Below, in pieces: positions 1-11,286 of a DNA stretch of 36,675 nt. The position numbers and the translations under genes are program-made. Within the stretch, counting starts at the first letter, position 1; every line of letters begins with the position of its first letter. The notes beneath the pieces are model-generated. The model did no database searches, was not told the DNA's origin, and was given only the letters and a program-made list of their open reading frames with translations. The DNA comes from Paramacrobiotus richtersi (Eukaryota > Tardigrada > Eutardigrada > Parachela > Macrobiotidae), in assembly GCA_034698045.1 (NCBI GenBank), contig JAQGAU010000165.1, positions 1 to 36,675 of the forward strand, given 5' to 3'.

Positions 1-1231
1 TGATTTACTTTCCTGACGTGAGAGGAAAAGAAACATACTATGTTTCCGGTCCAGGTAATACATCCGGTCGTTTTGTTATAATGTCGGGATTTTGCGTTCC
101 CAAATGTGTATCACTGCCCCACTTTTTTTCATATTATACAAGATGTATGAATTGTAATTATTGTAACGTATATAACGTACTTGTGGGTCGACAAAGCTCA
201 CAGCCACTCGAACACTTGCAATAAAACGTCGCTTTTTACACGCGTTGGATAAACGTACTGTGTCATCACAAACGAACAAATAATTGTCTTTTTAAATGAT
301 GCTTACCTTATAGCTTAAAAACAAATTTTCGCTTCATAAAAATTACTTTGTAGTTTTTGTAAAATACTTATTATGTTATTAGGAGCTTCGTATCGCCGAA
401 TATAAAAGTGTATATAAAAGACTATGTGTCTGGCTGTTTTTCAATCGATAGTAACCCTTTGATCCCGTACATTTAATTCCAGATTCAAACAGGCTTTTTT
501 TGTATTGTAAATCACTTTTGACTAAAACTGGGTAAATTCAAATGGTACCCGGTGTAATGCAGTATGAAATTTACCTTTCTATGTAATTAAACCAGCCATA
601 ATTTAACAAGGCGACTTTGATAGTTATGTTTGCATCTGGGTATCCAGAAAGGTGAATTCAACACGTATAAGTGTACTGCAGAAATAAAAATCTCGTAGAA
701 AAGAATCTGCATGATTGCATATTCCTAACTGTTTATAATGAATGCTGTGCATAAAACGCCATGTTGATAGATCAAAAATCAAGAGGATCGTTCAAACCGC
801 AAATCATAGATCAAAGAGGCTTTTTTTGGTTGTTAGACATGGTCTCCATAACGTGTCCAAAAGGCGAAGGCTGGTACCGAAATCCATTTGACTGCAATAA
901 ATTCTACGCCTGCGTTGTAACTAACGCAAAGGATTACTTTGTGTACGAGGACGATTGTCCCGAAGGACTGCACTACGATTTAAACCGGACACAGTGCGAC
1001 TATCCGTGGGAAGTCAAACCCAAATGCGATGCGCCGGACATCCCCAAAACCACACGACGACCTTACAAGTTACGCTTTTCGATACCTCCGGAAACCAAAC
1101 CACTGACGGCGAGTAACGATTTTGATCAGCCGTCTGAAAAAGACAGTAGCGTCCAAGAATTTGCACCGAATACGGATGGTGCAGGGGATACGAATGTTAA
1201 TGCTGATTCTAGTAGTGCCGACGGATTGTGA
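1..1231 (+). CDS. Chitin-binding type-2 (peritrophin-A/CBM14) protein, 5'-partial
   Basis: Two exons are proposed: 3'-end of an exon 1..54 (open from the window edge, donor CAG|gtaata) and a last exon 837..1231 (acceptor tttttttggttgttag|AC). The phases match: one base is left over at 54 and AC completes an Asp codon. The last exon carries one complete six-cysteine chitin-binding domain: CPKGEGWYRNPFDCNKFYAC, then DDCPEGLHYD, TQCDYPW and KPKC. An approximately 55-residue Thr/Ser/Asp/Glu-rich low-complexity tail follows, ending DGL. The domain family is known to bind chitin in cuticle or peritrophic matrix, so an extracellular structural role is inferred. No signal peptide is visible; it would lie upstream of the window. 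Alternatively translation could begin at an ATG at 761 or 839, giving a domain without a secretion signal. I find that less likely because a good acceptor sits just before 837. Confidence 0.7.
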
Positions 1232-2422
1232 TTTTTTATGTGGGATTAACAAATCTTTCGTCATTTGGGCTGTAATTAATTGTGCAGAAGATAGTTGTAG
1301 ATCTGCATTGTCAAAATTAATGTGAAAATACCGAAACTGTAAAAAGTTATTTTTGTAACACTTTCGAAGCTAAAACATGGCATTATATACATATATGTAA
1401 TTAGTGAGAGATGCCGATCGCAACACGAAACTACAACATATACTGTAACGCAGCGTTTTTAAATCACATGTTAACAAGTACAAATCCGTCATTTGTTTAT
1501 GGGAAGGTACAACAAGAGGTTAAGAAGAGCGCATTGTTGTCGTGGGATCTTGCGCACGACTATATCTCTGTTTAAAAAATTTCGTAACACCAGAAACAGT
1601 TTTTTCGCGAGCGCAAAGTTTTACATGTTATGGTTTTTGTCAGCATGGGATGTTTTAAAAAAATCATAAAAAGAACATATGTATTCGTGCATTTTATCGT
1701 TATGGAAGATAATTTCTGATACTTTGCATTTGAAGATATACCTCCAAACGGATTGACCTTTCCCCACATATTGACGTAATAAAACATGATCTTTTCTAAA
1801 CCCCGTAGCATTTTTACTATGCAAAGATGATAAATTTATAAACAACACTTAAAGTTGTTATAAGAAACATGCAGACAACATATGCATACCGTATGTTGCT
1901 CATGAAGTGCATTTAGGCCCTAGTGCACGAACATGGAGAAACAGCGATCAACGCAACATTTTCTGCAAAACAGTTTGACCTTTCGGGTAAGTATATGTAT
2001 TTCCTCAAGATAAACAATGCGCAACATGTAAACAAACCCCATTCAAATCACCTGGGGATCAGGAAAAAATATAACAGAAACATGCTTATCAAGTTGCTGC
2101 AGTGTCTATTTCTAATCACTGGATAAACAGATCTTGTCTGGAAATTTTGAGCTATGATATAATGTAAAGCTGCAGTTTAGCTTGTTGCCAGTTCTTTGAT
2201 CGGTCGGCATAAAACCGTACATTGTGCTCGCAGGAAATGCCCACAATATTCAGTGTGTTGTGATTATCGTTCTTGTGGTTATCGGCAGCTTTTGATAAAC
2301 TACACAAAGCGTATCATCCATTCGTTCATCTGCGTACTGATAACGACCCATAAACCCATTAGTAAAGGCCTTAGAATTTATTTTCCGACTGTTGACTTAT
2401 TTTATGCCCAAAACCACAACAA
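1232..2422. other. Gap between chitin-binding gene and troponin T coding start
   Basis: AT-rich sequence with only short open frames in both directions and no protein-like reading. It should contain the 3' UTR of the chitin-binding gene, plus the promoter and any untranslated first exon of the troponin T gene. I could not place a 5' UTR exon or TATA box with confidence. Confidence 0.5.
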
Positions 2423-5400
2423 ATGGCTGACGAGAGCAACTGGTGGGAGTAAGTAAATGAGTTCTCATTTAATTATTGACGTAAGAATGTATCTAACTTA
2501 ACATGAGTGATCGCTGCTTTTGGCTCTGCATAACTGCATGCTTCTAGTGATGACTTCGGAACTACAAGCGAATCCAAAGCGCCGAGCTTGCTGTAGGTTT
2601 TCATGCTTTACATTCTTGTGCAAATAAAAAAATGAATTTGTGGCTTTGGCCAGATTGCTCAGCTATCATGTATCTTCCTGCAGAATCCCAAAGAGAATGT
2701 TGATTTTTTTCAGGGACGTTGAGGAAGAGCAGCAGAAACCTCCTGCGGACCCCTTCGAAACGGGAGTTACTACCGAAAATAAGAATACAGATACGTGCGT
2801 TAAGTTTATGGCAGCCGCACGCAAGCTACCGTTCAAAACTAATGTTTTTTTCCCGTTAGGGATACACCGGAAGCCAGCGGAAACAGTTTCTTATTAGATT
2901 TTGGAGCTGAACCAAAGTAAGTCTGTTTTACCTGTTACGTCACACACTGATGACCATCGGCTTCACCCCGGATTACACTAGATGACTGACAAAACATTTG
3001 TCTTCAGAGAAACCGAAGAGAAACGCCACGAAATAAATAACGAGAACCCGTTCGAAACGGAAGCGTGGCCCCAAGAAAAAAATAATGCGAACCTCTTCGA
3101 ATTCGAAACTGAAGAGATGCATCTGCAAGAAATAAGCAACGCGAACCCATTTGAAACGGAAGTTACTGGAGAAAATAGCGCAACGTACGGCTTCTGTTTT
3201 CCCGCTTTTGCCAAGTGCAGAGCATTTACCGTGTTTTAGCAATTTTTTAATTTTAGGGGCCAGGCAAATGAGCAGCAGGAAGATGCGGTAAGCGATACGG
3301 AATCCACCGGAAACCACAGGTATGCTATACGTTCGGCCGTGGCTGATATTTCATTTCTGTAATGGAGTTAAAGTCCCATATCCACACAGGGAAATACCAG
3401 AACTGAGAGAAAACGATTTTTTATTGGATCTGGAACCAGCAGAGTAAGCTGCAACATGCGAAGAAACATGAAAGCCTCATATAACTTCGTGCTCTCTTTT
3501 TTAGTAAACACGAGACCGGGTAATACACGCGCATGCAGTGAATATCAATAAGGGATGTTTTTGTTTACGATCAAGAATTTACTGGAGTGTTGCTTTATTG
3601 CAGCGACGAGCAAGAGGATCGGCCGAAAATTAAGTTAGTCGTGCATGCGGTACTCATACCCTTGTCACATTATTGTCCTGTTGCGTAATCAGTACAATAA
3701 TGAACAACCAAACTTATAATGCGGCGGCAGTCGTGCCTGACCAGTTTATATGGAAAACACGTGTAATGACTTGTTAACTGTTAGGAAGATGCAGTCGGTA
3801 ATCGAAACACCCGTCGGCGCACTGGAAGTAAAATCCGAAGCGCAGTTGATAATCGAAGCTAAGCAGCGTAAGCGCGAAGAAGAAGATATGGAGGAACTGC
3901 AGGCGCAGGAAGAGAAACGCCGAGCCGAACGGGAGAAGGAAGAAGAAGAGCTACGACGCCTTAAGGAAAAGCAGGTACGTACCATTTTAATTCTCACGGG
4001 GTTATGGGAAAATAGTTATTTCTAACAAATTCGTAATATATGGACATCAGCTAGCTGGAATCCGCTGCTATACATAGTAAGAATTTTCGACTTCTAACAG
4101 GCACAACGTAAAAAAGAACGAGAAGAGGAGGAGCGTAGGTTGGAAGAGCAGAAGCAGCTAGCTGAAGAACAGCGGAAAAAGGATGAGGTAACCCTTGTAT
4201 AAACTGCACACTTTGGTTTACATTTGCCATAATCGAAATTAATGTTCCGTTCTGCTTGTTGTTGATCGTGAACTTTTTTGCAGGAGTCACGGCGTCAAAA
4301 AGCAGAGGAAGAAAGGCAGCGGAAGCAAGAAGAAGCGGAACGCAAGAAAGCAGCCGCTGTTGCTGCCGCCGGCGGTGGTCGTAACTTTGTAGTCGATAAG
4401 GAGAAAGGCGCAGACAGTAATGTCGAAAAGGTACTTATTAACACTATGGGGAAATCACATCAGTCGAAAACTAAACTACGTTTTGCCACAGTTTATGAAT
4501 ATTTCCAAAGCCAAAACGGAAATGTCTCTGAACACAAACGAACTGGAAGCTCTAAAGGAAAAGACCATCAACGACCGGGTAAAACCGTTGTCCATTTCCG
4601 AGCTGGATAATGATGGCTTAAAAGCCAAAGCAGACGAACTATGGAAGACGATCAACAAGCTGGAGACCACTAACTACGACCTGGGAGACCGTCTCAAGCG
4701 TCAAGATTATGACGTAAGCTTCTATTTTCATCCTTGTACAATTTACATATGAGAAATCCTGAATATGCTTACTTTGTGACTTTTCCAGTAGAATCTGATG
4801 TCTTAGTTTAGTAATAACAGTTTGGTTTAGCTTAAACAACTGCCATATGGTGATCTATCCACAGCATTGTTGTCTTCAGCGCATATATACTTTTACAGCC
4901 GATGCATATGCATTGTGACCTTTTGCATGTGGTAGTTATCACAACACTTTCATGTCTTCATAGTTAAGAGAGCTGAACGAACGTCAGCGCCAAATCAGCA
5001 ATAAGAAACATCTGGCGCAAGGTCTGGACCCGGAAGCTGCCAGTTCACGTTTTCCGCCGAAAGTCCAGCTGGCCAGCAAATACGAGCGTCGTACGGACAG
5101 ACGAACTTTCGAAGAGCGAAAGAACCTCTTTGAGCAGGAGAAGAGAGACAATGGGCCGAAAGAACTTGTGAAACCAACAGCAAAAAAACGGGATGACTGG
5201 GTTAAACCGAAAGAAATCAAATCAAGGGAAGAGAAGTATCAAGAACAGGAAGAGGACCGAGAATCACTGCAAGGAGGAAAGGATCAAGACATTGTTGCAC
5301 CGTATGAGGAGAGCGAACAGTTTGTACAAGAGAATGTTCAAGACAGTCAGGAAAAGTATCAAACTGAAGAAGCCGATTCGGTGCTAGGCGATATCGAAGA

Positions 5401-5554
5401 AGAAGAAGGGAGGATGCCGTCGGCGCCAGAATCGCGGAAGTCTAGCGGCTATGCGTTTCAGGCGGAGCCACTGGAGCGTGAGGAAACTGAGAAGGATTTC
5501 TTCGTGGAAAACGAACACAATCCTGTATCAGGCGAAAATTTGCTGGATATCTAG
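2423..5554 (+). CDS. TnT: Troponin T, thin-filament muscle protein
   Basis: Thirteen coding exons with matching phases: 2423..2448, 2714..2794, 2860..2916, 3008..3184, 3257..3319, 3390..3443, 3505..3519, 3604..3633, 3785..3974, 4101..4187, 4284..4430, 4492..4713, 4964..5554. They sum to 1740 nt, about 579 aa, which is longer than arthropod TnT (about 390) or vertebrate TnT (under 300). The start MADESNWWE is followed by an acidic N-terminal region. Next come the Glu/Lys/Arg-rich helix (EELRRLKEKQAQRKKEREEE), a GGGRNFVV linker, and the conserved core: DELWKTINKLETTNYDLGDR, KRQDYDLRELNERQ, GLDPEAASSRFPPKVQLASK, YERRTDRRTFEERKNLFE. The end is an acidic tail as in arthropod TnT. The protein anchors the troponin complex (TnC, TnI) to tropomyosin. 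Exons 2-8 are cassette-like, so N-terminal alternative splicing is expected. The N-terminus also carries unusual DPF/NPF and LLD[FL] motifs (see findings). Identity is firm; the smallest exons are the least certain part. Confidence 0.93.
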
Positions 5555-5621
5555 GATCAGTTACTAAAGCAACTACAGTTACAAGCTGTGTAAGAGAGCT
5601 TGGCTGAAGGGGGAGGCAGTA

Positions 5622-5627
5622 AATAAA
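5622..5627 (+). terminator. Poly(A) signal of troponin T
   Basis: AATAAA lies 67 bp after the troponin T stop codon. A second copy lies near 5730. Either could define the 3' end. Confidence 0.6.
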
Positions 5628-6194
5628 CAGGATACAAAACAACAGACAAAAATGATCGGAATCTAATATGTCTTGATATGTCGTGCGTTGTCGATGATGT
5701 ACTTCTATAGAGCTTCTTCGTTACGAGTGCAATAAAAAGCTTTTTTATGCATTTCTGTTCTTCACTGACGACTTCATGGACTTATTGGTAAAAGCGTGAC
5801 TCTACAAGTTATCTACACGCCTGAATATTAAAACGAAGAAAGAGGTCATTTAGTTCCCGCTAAAATCGAGTGCACTTTCATACTTTTAGTGATGCTCCAC
5901 AATCATCACCGTACGCGATAGTACCATCTTTTGTTAGCAATGCTAATATCTGTTTTTCGTTGATACTGATAACAAATAAATATTATATAATGACATGTAA
6001 TATGTTGACGCTTCCGATACTGACTAAAACAGTATAACTGGCTATATCTCGGATTCAGTCTTGATGTGCGTATGCGCTACCAACGTTTAAACGAACTGCA
6101 GACTGCAGTGTAAACTGACAGTCTGACATGTACATATATTTGCTATACCGTATTCGTGCCAGCGTTGCAGATAATAAGTCTACACCGGCTTAGC
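5628..6194. other. Intergenic, no gene seen
   Basis: AT-rich sequence downstream of troponin T, up to the transposon-end palindrome. No protein-like frame or RNA gene was recognised. Confidence 0.5.
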
Positions 6195-6230
6195 AAGTGT
6201 GAGCAAGCCATAATGGCTTGCTCACACTTC
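6195..6230. repeat. Palindrome made by two back-to-back transposon ends
   Basis: AAGTGTGAGCAAGCCA (6195-6210), then TAA, then TGGCTTGCTCACACTT (6214-6229), a perfect 16-bp inverted repeat around a TAA trinucleotide. The right arm is the left terminus of the MITE at 6214-7034. The left arm has the sequence expected of the right terminus of a second, adjacent copy sharing the TAA. I do not find that second copy's other end upstream. Confidence 0.75.
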
Positions 6231-7034
6231 TATATGTCTACATACATATATTAATAATATACGACTTTTTCAGATATCTGTGAAAAGTGTGAGTACCCAC
6301 CGACATATACGTTTTCTCTGATATGTATGCCGAGTGTGAGCAGGGAACAGACATCGCACATATTCGAATATGTTAAAATATGTTGCCTGTATTTTGGGAG
6401 TTTCCCTTTTGAAACTTTTCGACATATATCCTGCCCAAATGACCAATCACTGAGGCTCCAGGTACCACAGGTGGGCTTTTCGGACAACTGAGACGGTAAA
6501 GAAAATTAATGAATTGAAAGAAATGAAATAACACATTCAATAAAATCTATCACTTCTGTTCTTTTGTGATCTCAGCCCACAATCTATAACGAGCAAACAA
6601 AAAACAACGGAAAAAATTAATAAGGTTGCATGAGTACATATCCGGTGGACAGACTTTTTAGCGCTACGGCCAGCTTCAGCTGGCGAAATTAAAATTTGCC
6701 AGTTGGAAAAAAACTAATTCCGATGTGTACTGTTGCAACAAAATGTTCAGCAGCTACGGTCCATGAGGGAGCGCTTAAAAACTTTTTCGTGCTTAATCCA
6801 GGTAGAATTCGGATAAAACTGACCATTTTTACGTCATATCAGGTACTCAGTATGTGTGGCAGATGTATGTAAAGTCTGAGCGCGTCCAGGATACATACCA
6901 AATATGAGAGAATCTGGCCATACTCAAACTATGGCCATACTTATCACATATTAATTTTTTTTAAATATTTTCCATATACGTACTGATTGTATATATATGT
7001 CATAGCTGAAATCTGCCGAAGTGTGAGCAGGCCA
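6214..7034. mobile_element. Non-autonomous DNA transposon (MITE), TAA target site
   Basis: The left terminus TGGCTTGCTCACACTTC (6214-6230) and the reverse complement of the right terminus GAAGTGTGAGCAGGCCA (7018-7034) agree at 16 of 17 positions. TAA flanks both ends (6211-6213 and 7035-7037), as expected of a 3-bp target-site duplication. A TWA target is typical of PIF/Harbinger elements, so that superfamily is my guess. The 821-bp interior is AT-rich with no transposase-like frame. It contains further AGTGTGAG motifs near 6283 and 6332, which look like subterminal repeats. Confidence 0.7.
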
Positions 7035-7037
7035 TAA

Positions 7038-7411
7038 TTTATACCGAGATCTTTTGCATACTTTGCATATTCATGGCTTGCAATAGAGATACCACATGTT
7101 ATTTATATATAGGCTCCGCTTTCTGGAAGCGAAGTTATTAGGAATGTAAACCGGCTACCTTTAACACCCAACCTTTATGTGCCAAAAGAACAAGTCCAAC
7201 GGATTCGTTGAAACACGACACCAGTTTTGCTTATTGCAGCATAATGACAAATGAATGCACAGAAGGTAAAAGGCGTTCCATTAGAATGCAGAATAAAAGG
7301 TCTGTTTTCTTACAGCAAAGCGCACACTCCATCATTCTGTCGAAGATACTGGAAAATATTTCTCAGTTGTCCAAATCCACAGTCTGCTGATAGTGCGTTA
7401 TCCTTTAAAAA
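7038..7411. other. Upstream region of MNNL-like copy A
   Basis: No gene was found. It should contain the promoter and 5' UTR of copy A. AATAAAAG at 7292-7299 is a plausible TATA-type element, followed by GCGCACACTCC. The equivalent positions in copies B and D have TATTTAAG or TATATAAG followed by GCACAC. Confidence 0.4.
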
Positions 7412-8847
7412 ATGATTCTCCAAGTACTTTCTATCCTTAGCCTTGCTATTCTCCCGGCGTGTTTAGCTATTCCTGGCTTATTTGACCTTTCGCAGTCACT
7501 GGCGGATAAAGCAAAATATCCAGAAGTTAAAGGATGTTTCCGAATCGAAGCCCTTATTTCAACTATGCAAAATCCACGAGGGACGACGAGAAACTGGATG
7601 CCTTGTGATTTAGTGCCTGGAAGTTGTAATCCTAAAATTACCGGCGTCATTGACTAGTAAGTTGACATAATTATGCATAACGCTTTTTAACGTTAGCGTT
7701 ATGTAGATAGCGGCTGATGCGTTATGCTGATAGCCTCTTGAGTTGCTGCATAATGAGCATGTTTATGTGAATCCTTTAAACGGGCAAACAGTAGTATCCG
7801 AAACCTTTTCATGACGAAAGGCAGAGTCGATACCAGCTACTGCACATCAGAGTCAGAAAATGGAAAAAGATTTATCGGTATAACCAAAACAGGTAGCATA
7901 AGAGCAATGCATTCAATGTTATAAAATATCTGATTTCAAATCGGCGTTTCATATATACGGGTGAACTACGTTAGTGTTTTCTGATAATATACAAAATTAA
8001 TTTTTTTTTATATATTCGGAGAACCTGTAAATGACATTAAATTTTACTCTTTGTGTTCGAAACATTGCATATATTATTATGTACACTTCATAATCCACAT
8101 ACATAAGTAAAACATCCTGTATGAATAAATTTCTGTTGATTTTCACAGTCAAACCCCGAACAACGACTTTGGAAAAGACTCGGTGCCATACAGCCGGTTT
8201 TTTACATTGTGGGATGGCGGATCTGCTAGAAATGTGGACGTCAATCAGATCATGAGTAAAGATGTTTGCAACCACAGCACTTGGGTAAGCATTTCTAGAG
8301 TTCACTCATTCATAATGAATGACATTTCCACCAGATCCGCATTTGCTTTTTGGCTGATTCACTGCTTCTGTTTATTTGCAGAAAGTCAACGTGCGCATTC
8401 GTGCGGTGGATAAAGGTAACCAAAAATAAAAATGCTACGATTTTTGCGGAATATGCACAGCATGAAAAATCAAACATATTCAAAAATAAATTTGAAAACA
8501 AAATCAAATAACAATTACGGCATTTCAGTTTAATTTTATCTTGCAGATGTGATTAGTAACGATAGCATTGACCACTGGAGTTGCTTTATTTACACCACTG
8601 ACAAGCCGAAGCCTGACGAAACAAGTGCACAATGGAGCGATGAGAAAACATGCAGCGGACACAATGCTGCCCACAAGTACGTACTATACATACACCAGCA
8701 AAGCGATTGCATATGTTTCTGGAGTTAATTATGCTTGCTTGTAGAATAACCTGGAAATACCGATGGTTTAACATCCCGTGTTCTTCATGCAAAGAAGCTG
8801 CCGGAAGCAGCGGTATATTGCGCAGATATACTCCTCTTGTTGGATGA
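7412..8847 (+). CDS. Secreted MNNL/C2-like protein, copy A
   Basis: Five exons: 7412..7656, 8149..8284, 8382..8415, 8547..8676, 8745..8847; 648 nt, 215 aa, all phases consistent. A signal peptide (about 20 residues, ending CLA) is followed by IPGLFDL. The body holds FRIEALISTMQNPRGTTRNW, MPCDLVPGSCNP, DFGKDSVPYSRFFTLWDG, KVNVRIRAVDKD, AQWSDEKTCSGHNAAHK and WKYRWF. The order and spacing follow the N-terminal domain of Notch ligands (MNNL, a C2 fold): an N-P-x-G loop, paired Cys, a mid-domain strand, then a WS-x(n)-K-Y-x-W/Y-R-F end. There is no DSL or EGF repeat after it, so this would be a stand-alone secreted domain. Copy A has 8 cysteines after the signal peptide against 6 in copy B (extra ones in GCF and PCSSC). 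The MNNL assignment is pattern-based and unproven; the gene itself is well supported by copies B and D. Confidence 0.85.
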
Positions 8848-8872
8848 TACGCGACAGGGAAATGATTAAAAT

Positions 8873-8878
8873 AATAAA
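8873..8878 (+). terminator. Poly(A) signal of copy A
   Basis: AATAAA lies 26 bp after the stop codon of MNNL-like copy A. Confidence 0.6.
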
Positions 8879-9292
8879 GACGGCCTTTTATTCATGCACA
8901 AATTATTCCGTAAACTCAGCAAAAATTTTATGAATGTACGGATTTTGTTTGTTAATTAAAAGCTCTGTTTAAACATACTGTTACGTATACATTTAAACGT
9001 ACCATGGTGGTGTTAGCTATCTTTCTGTATAATTAATGGAACATTTCTTACAAATCCGATGTGCGCGAACGATAAAACGAGCATAAATTTCAGACGTTAA
9101 CAGCATTTCCAAACGTAAATATCAGATCTTAATCTACTATTGACTCGGCCAAAAAAGATGAATCAGCCCACCATGACACCAACCTCTGCGGCTGTGTATA
9201 CGACACCTAGATTTGCTGTTTTTATCAATTAATTTTTAATAACTAACTGTCAGTGAAATTCAATATCGGACCGCAAAGACACTGTACGAGCA
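8879..9292. other. Short intergenic region
   Basis: No gene was seen. It holds the promoter of the next + strand gene; no clear TATA box was recognised. Confidence 0.5.
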
Positions 9293-11097
9293 ATGAATTT
9301 TGCAATTTTTGTCGGCTGTCTTGTTGTTACATCTTCTACACTGGCTTTACGGGTTTGGGGGGACTTGGATGAGGACGAATACCCCATCACGGGATGTGGA
9401 GATTATCGCTTAGTACATTGCTTTTTACCCATAGTTGAGTTCTGCTTTTCGTCGGAAGGAATACAGCTGACGTTCGGTCTATCAAATGGACAGTTACAGC
9501 CGGAGAAAGCGATTCGGTTGTACAGGTATCCAGAAACTTATGGAAAACTTGAGTTGCAGCTCACACTTAATCGATATTGCTTATGTTGAGATCTCAGTTT
9601 TAAGTCATTGAAAATTTGTGCATTATTGTTCGATTGATAAATACAGTACTAACGTGTTATACACATTAATCTACACATTACGATCACTCCATGCATGCAT
9701 AATATTAACTGCGTATTATCAAATTAGCATCAACGTAAACTGTAAAGCTGGTAGAATTATACAGTACATTAGCATCAGTTTAAGACAAATCAATATCTAC
9801 CGCAATGTTTAGCTTGCTGCCACCGGCTGTCCAGTGCTTTCAACATTTCGTCAACGAATGCATTCCCCTCAACTACACTGATGCGCATCTGGCAGCCGCC
9901 GGGGGCGTAGAACTAGTCAGTATCTGGAACTGGCAGAAATCGAATCCTACAAATTTTAGTCTGATTTATCAAGGCCAGCTGTTTTTTACATGTTTACACA
10001 AAATGGAGCAAGACCATCAGCAGTGCACGTACATACTGGACGAAGCACTACCGAAGGATGTCGAAACCACCAGTCCGCAGGTGTATCTTCGCAAGGAGAA
10101 GGCGTTGTGGGAAATGTGCTGGTGTGTACAGTATGTTTGTAAATTATTTGAAATGTACGAGTAAGCAGGTACGTAAGTACAGTATCTGCAATAAAAGGTA
10201 AGTGACCCGGAAAATGAACAAATGCTGCAACCCTTATTCGTTGCATTTGTTAGTATTCCTATATTACTGTATATGAATATATTATGATCGTTCTTTCTTA
10301 AGGTTTCACATACATAATTACTAGGCAAATCATTGCTTCTATATAGCTGTGGAGATCTAGTTTGCTGTGTGCTTTTTTTTGTCTGGTGATTTTTTATAGT
10401 TATCTCAAGAAATATCAGCAATGCTACATGCCTGCCGTCCGCAACAAGTGCACGACGCTAGAAGCTTCAGCAAACGATTTTCTTTTTGATCACATCTATC
10501 GCTCTTTTAACTGCACACCACATTTTAGCACTTGCAGTGTGTAGAAATGTTCCCCAGGAGTTTTAACAACTTACAATTGTTAGATAAGGTCAGAGTTTTG
10601 ATGTCCTGTAGAAAAGCTAAAGTCAAAACTAAAGAGGCTTGGTTCTGTCACGGTGCTGAAATGCTTGATGAACGTTAGATTGATTCCTGTTAAATTTATG
10701 GCAATAGATGTGTGTTTTTACAGTGCCAGCTCTCGATTAGTCATGATAACCAAACTAACGATAAATTACATACAATGGACGAAATGAATAATCACAGGTA
10801 TTTCTTTTGAAGAACTGCTGTTACACTTAGTCATGAAAAGGTCACCCTAACACAGGGGTAAGAATCACGAAGTATTCAGCCAAGCGCACGTAACACGCAC
10901 CAGAATCTGTGCGCGAATAACATCTGCCAGTTGTAGTACTGTTCTACACTGGAATAATTTTGCTGTTCGTGATTATCTTGTACGCGATATATGCGCTATA
11001 CTTCCGGTCGGCCTGTACCGGTGGGTATAATTCTGCTGGCATCGTTTACACGTACGAAGCGATCAGCACCGTCACACCTTTTTGGTACATGGAGTAA
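9293..11097 (+). CDS. Cysteine-rich secreted or type I membrane protein, unidentified
   Basis: Proposed exons: 9293..9525, 9813..10130 (a donor at 10121 is also in phase), 10400..10536, 10931..11097; 855 nt, 284 aa. The signal peptide MNFAIFVGCLVVTSSTLA is followed by a Cys-rich ectodomain with CGDYRLVHC, QCFQHFVNEC, FFTCLHKM, QQCTYI, WEMCWC, QQCYMPA and NKCTTLE. It looks helical and somewhat like nematode DUF19-type secreted domains, but I do not claim the family. The last exon reads VVLFYTGIILLFVIILYAIY, a clear membrane span, then a short tail ending PFWYME and stop, with AATAAA 30 bp later. If the donor at 10537 is not used, translation reads on to a TAG at 10542-10544, giving a soluble form. 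A possible extra exon 10724..10797 (good acceptor and donor, open in one frame) could not be joined in phase. Exons 1-2 are solid; the membrane exon linkage is inferred. Confidence 0.6.
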
Positions 11098-11126
11098 TAA
11101 TGTTTTCCGTCTCACCTAGATGCGGG

Positions 11127-11132
11127 AATAAA
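11127..11132 (+). terminator. Poly(A) signal after the membrane exon
   Basis: AATAAA lies 30 bp downstream of the stop at 11095-11097. No comparable signal follows the earlier stop at 10544, which supports a transcript reaching 11.1 kb. Confidence 0.5.
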
Positions 11133-11286
11133 ATTACAGGACGGAAAACGTGATGTGCAGTCATAATTACACGACCGGGAATACAATGGCATCATTCCGT
11201 ACTACGATCCGGCTGCTTGTATTTAACCCAGATTTTTACTTTGCAATGTTTCCAATTTCTCGTTTATTTCTTCCCGGTTACGTAAA

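Noticed and set aside
76..279. Minus-strand open frame near the window start
   Set aside because: No protein-like content; it overlaps the proposed intron of the chitin-binding gene.
2973..3317. 114-residue minus-strand frame over the troponin T cassettes
   Set aside because: It is the shadow of plus-strand exons rich in GAA/GAG codons; the Phe/Ser-rich composition is what reversed Glu codons give.
3746..3997. Ser-rich minus-strand frame
   Set aside because: Antisense shadow of the troponin T Glu/Arg helix exon.
10017..10421. 134-residue minus-strand frame
   Set aside because: Overlaps the plus-strand Cys-rich exon and its intron; no recognisable motif.
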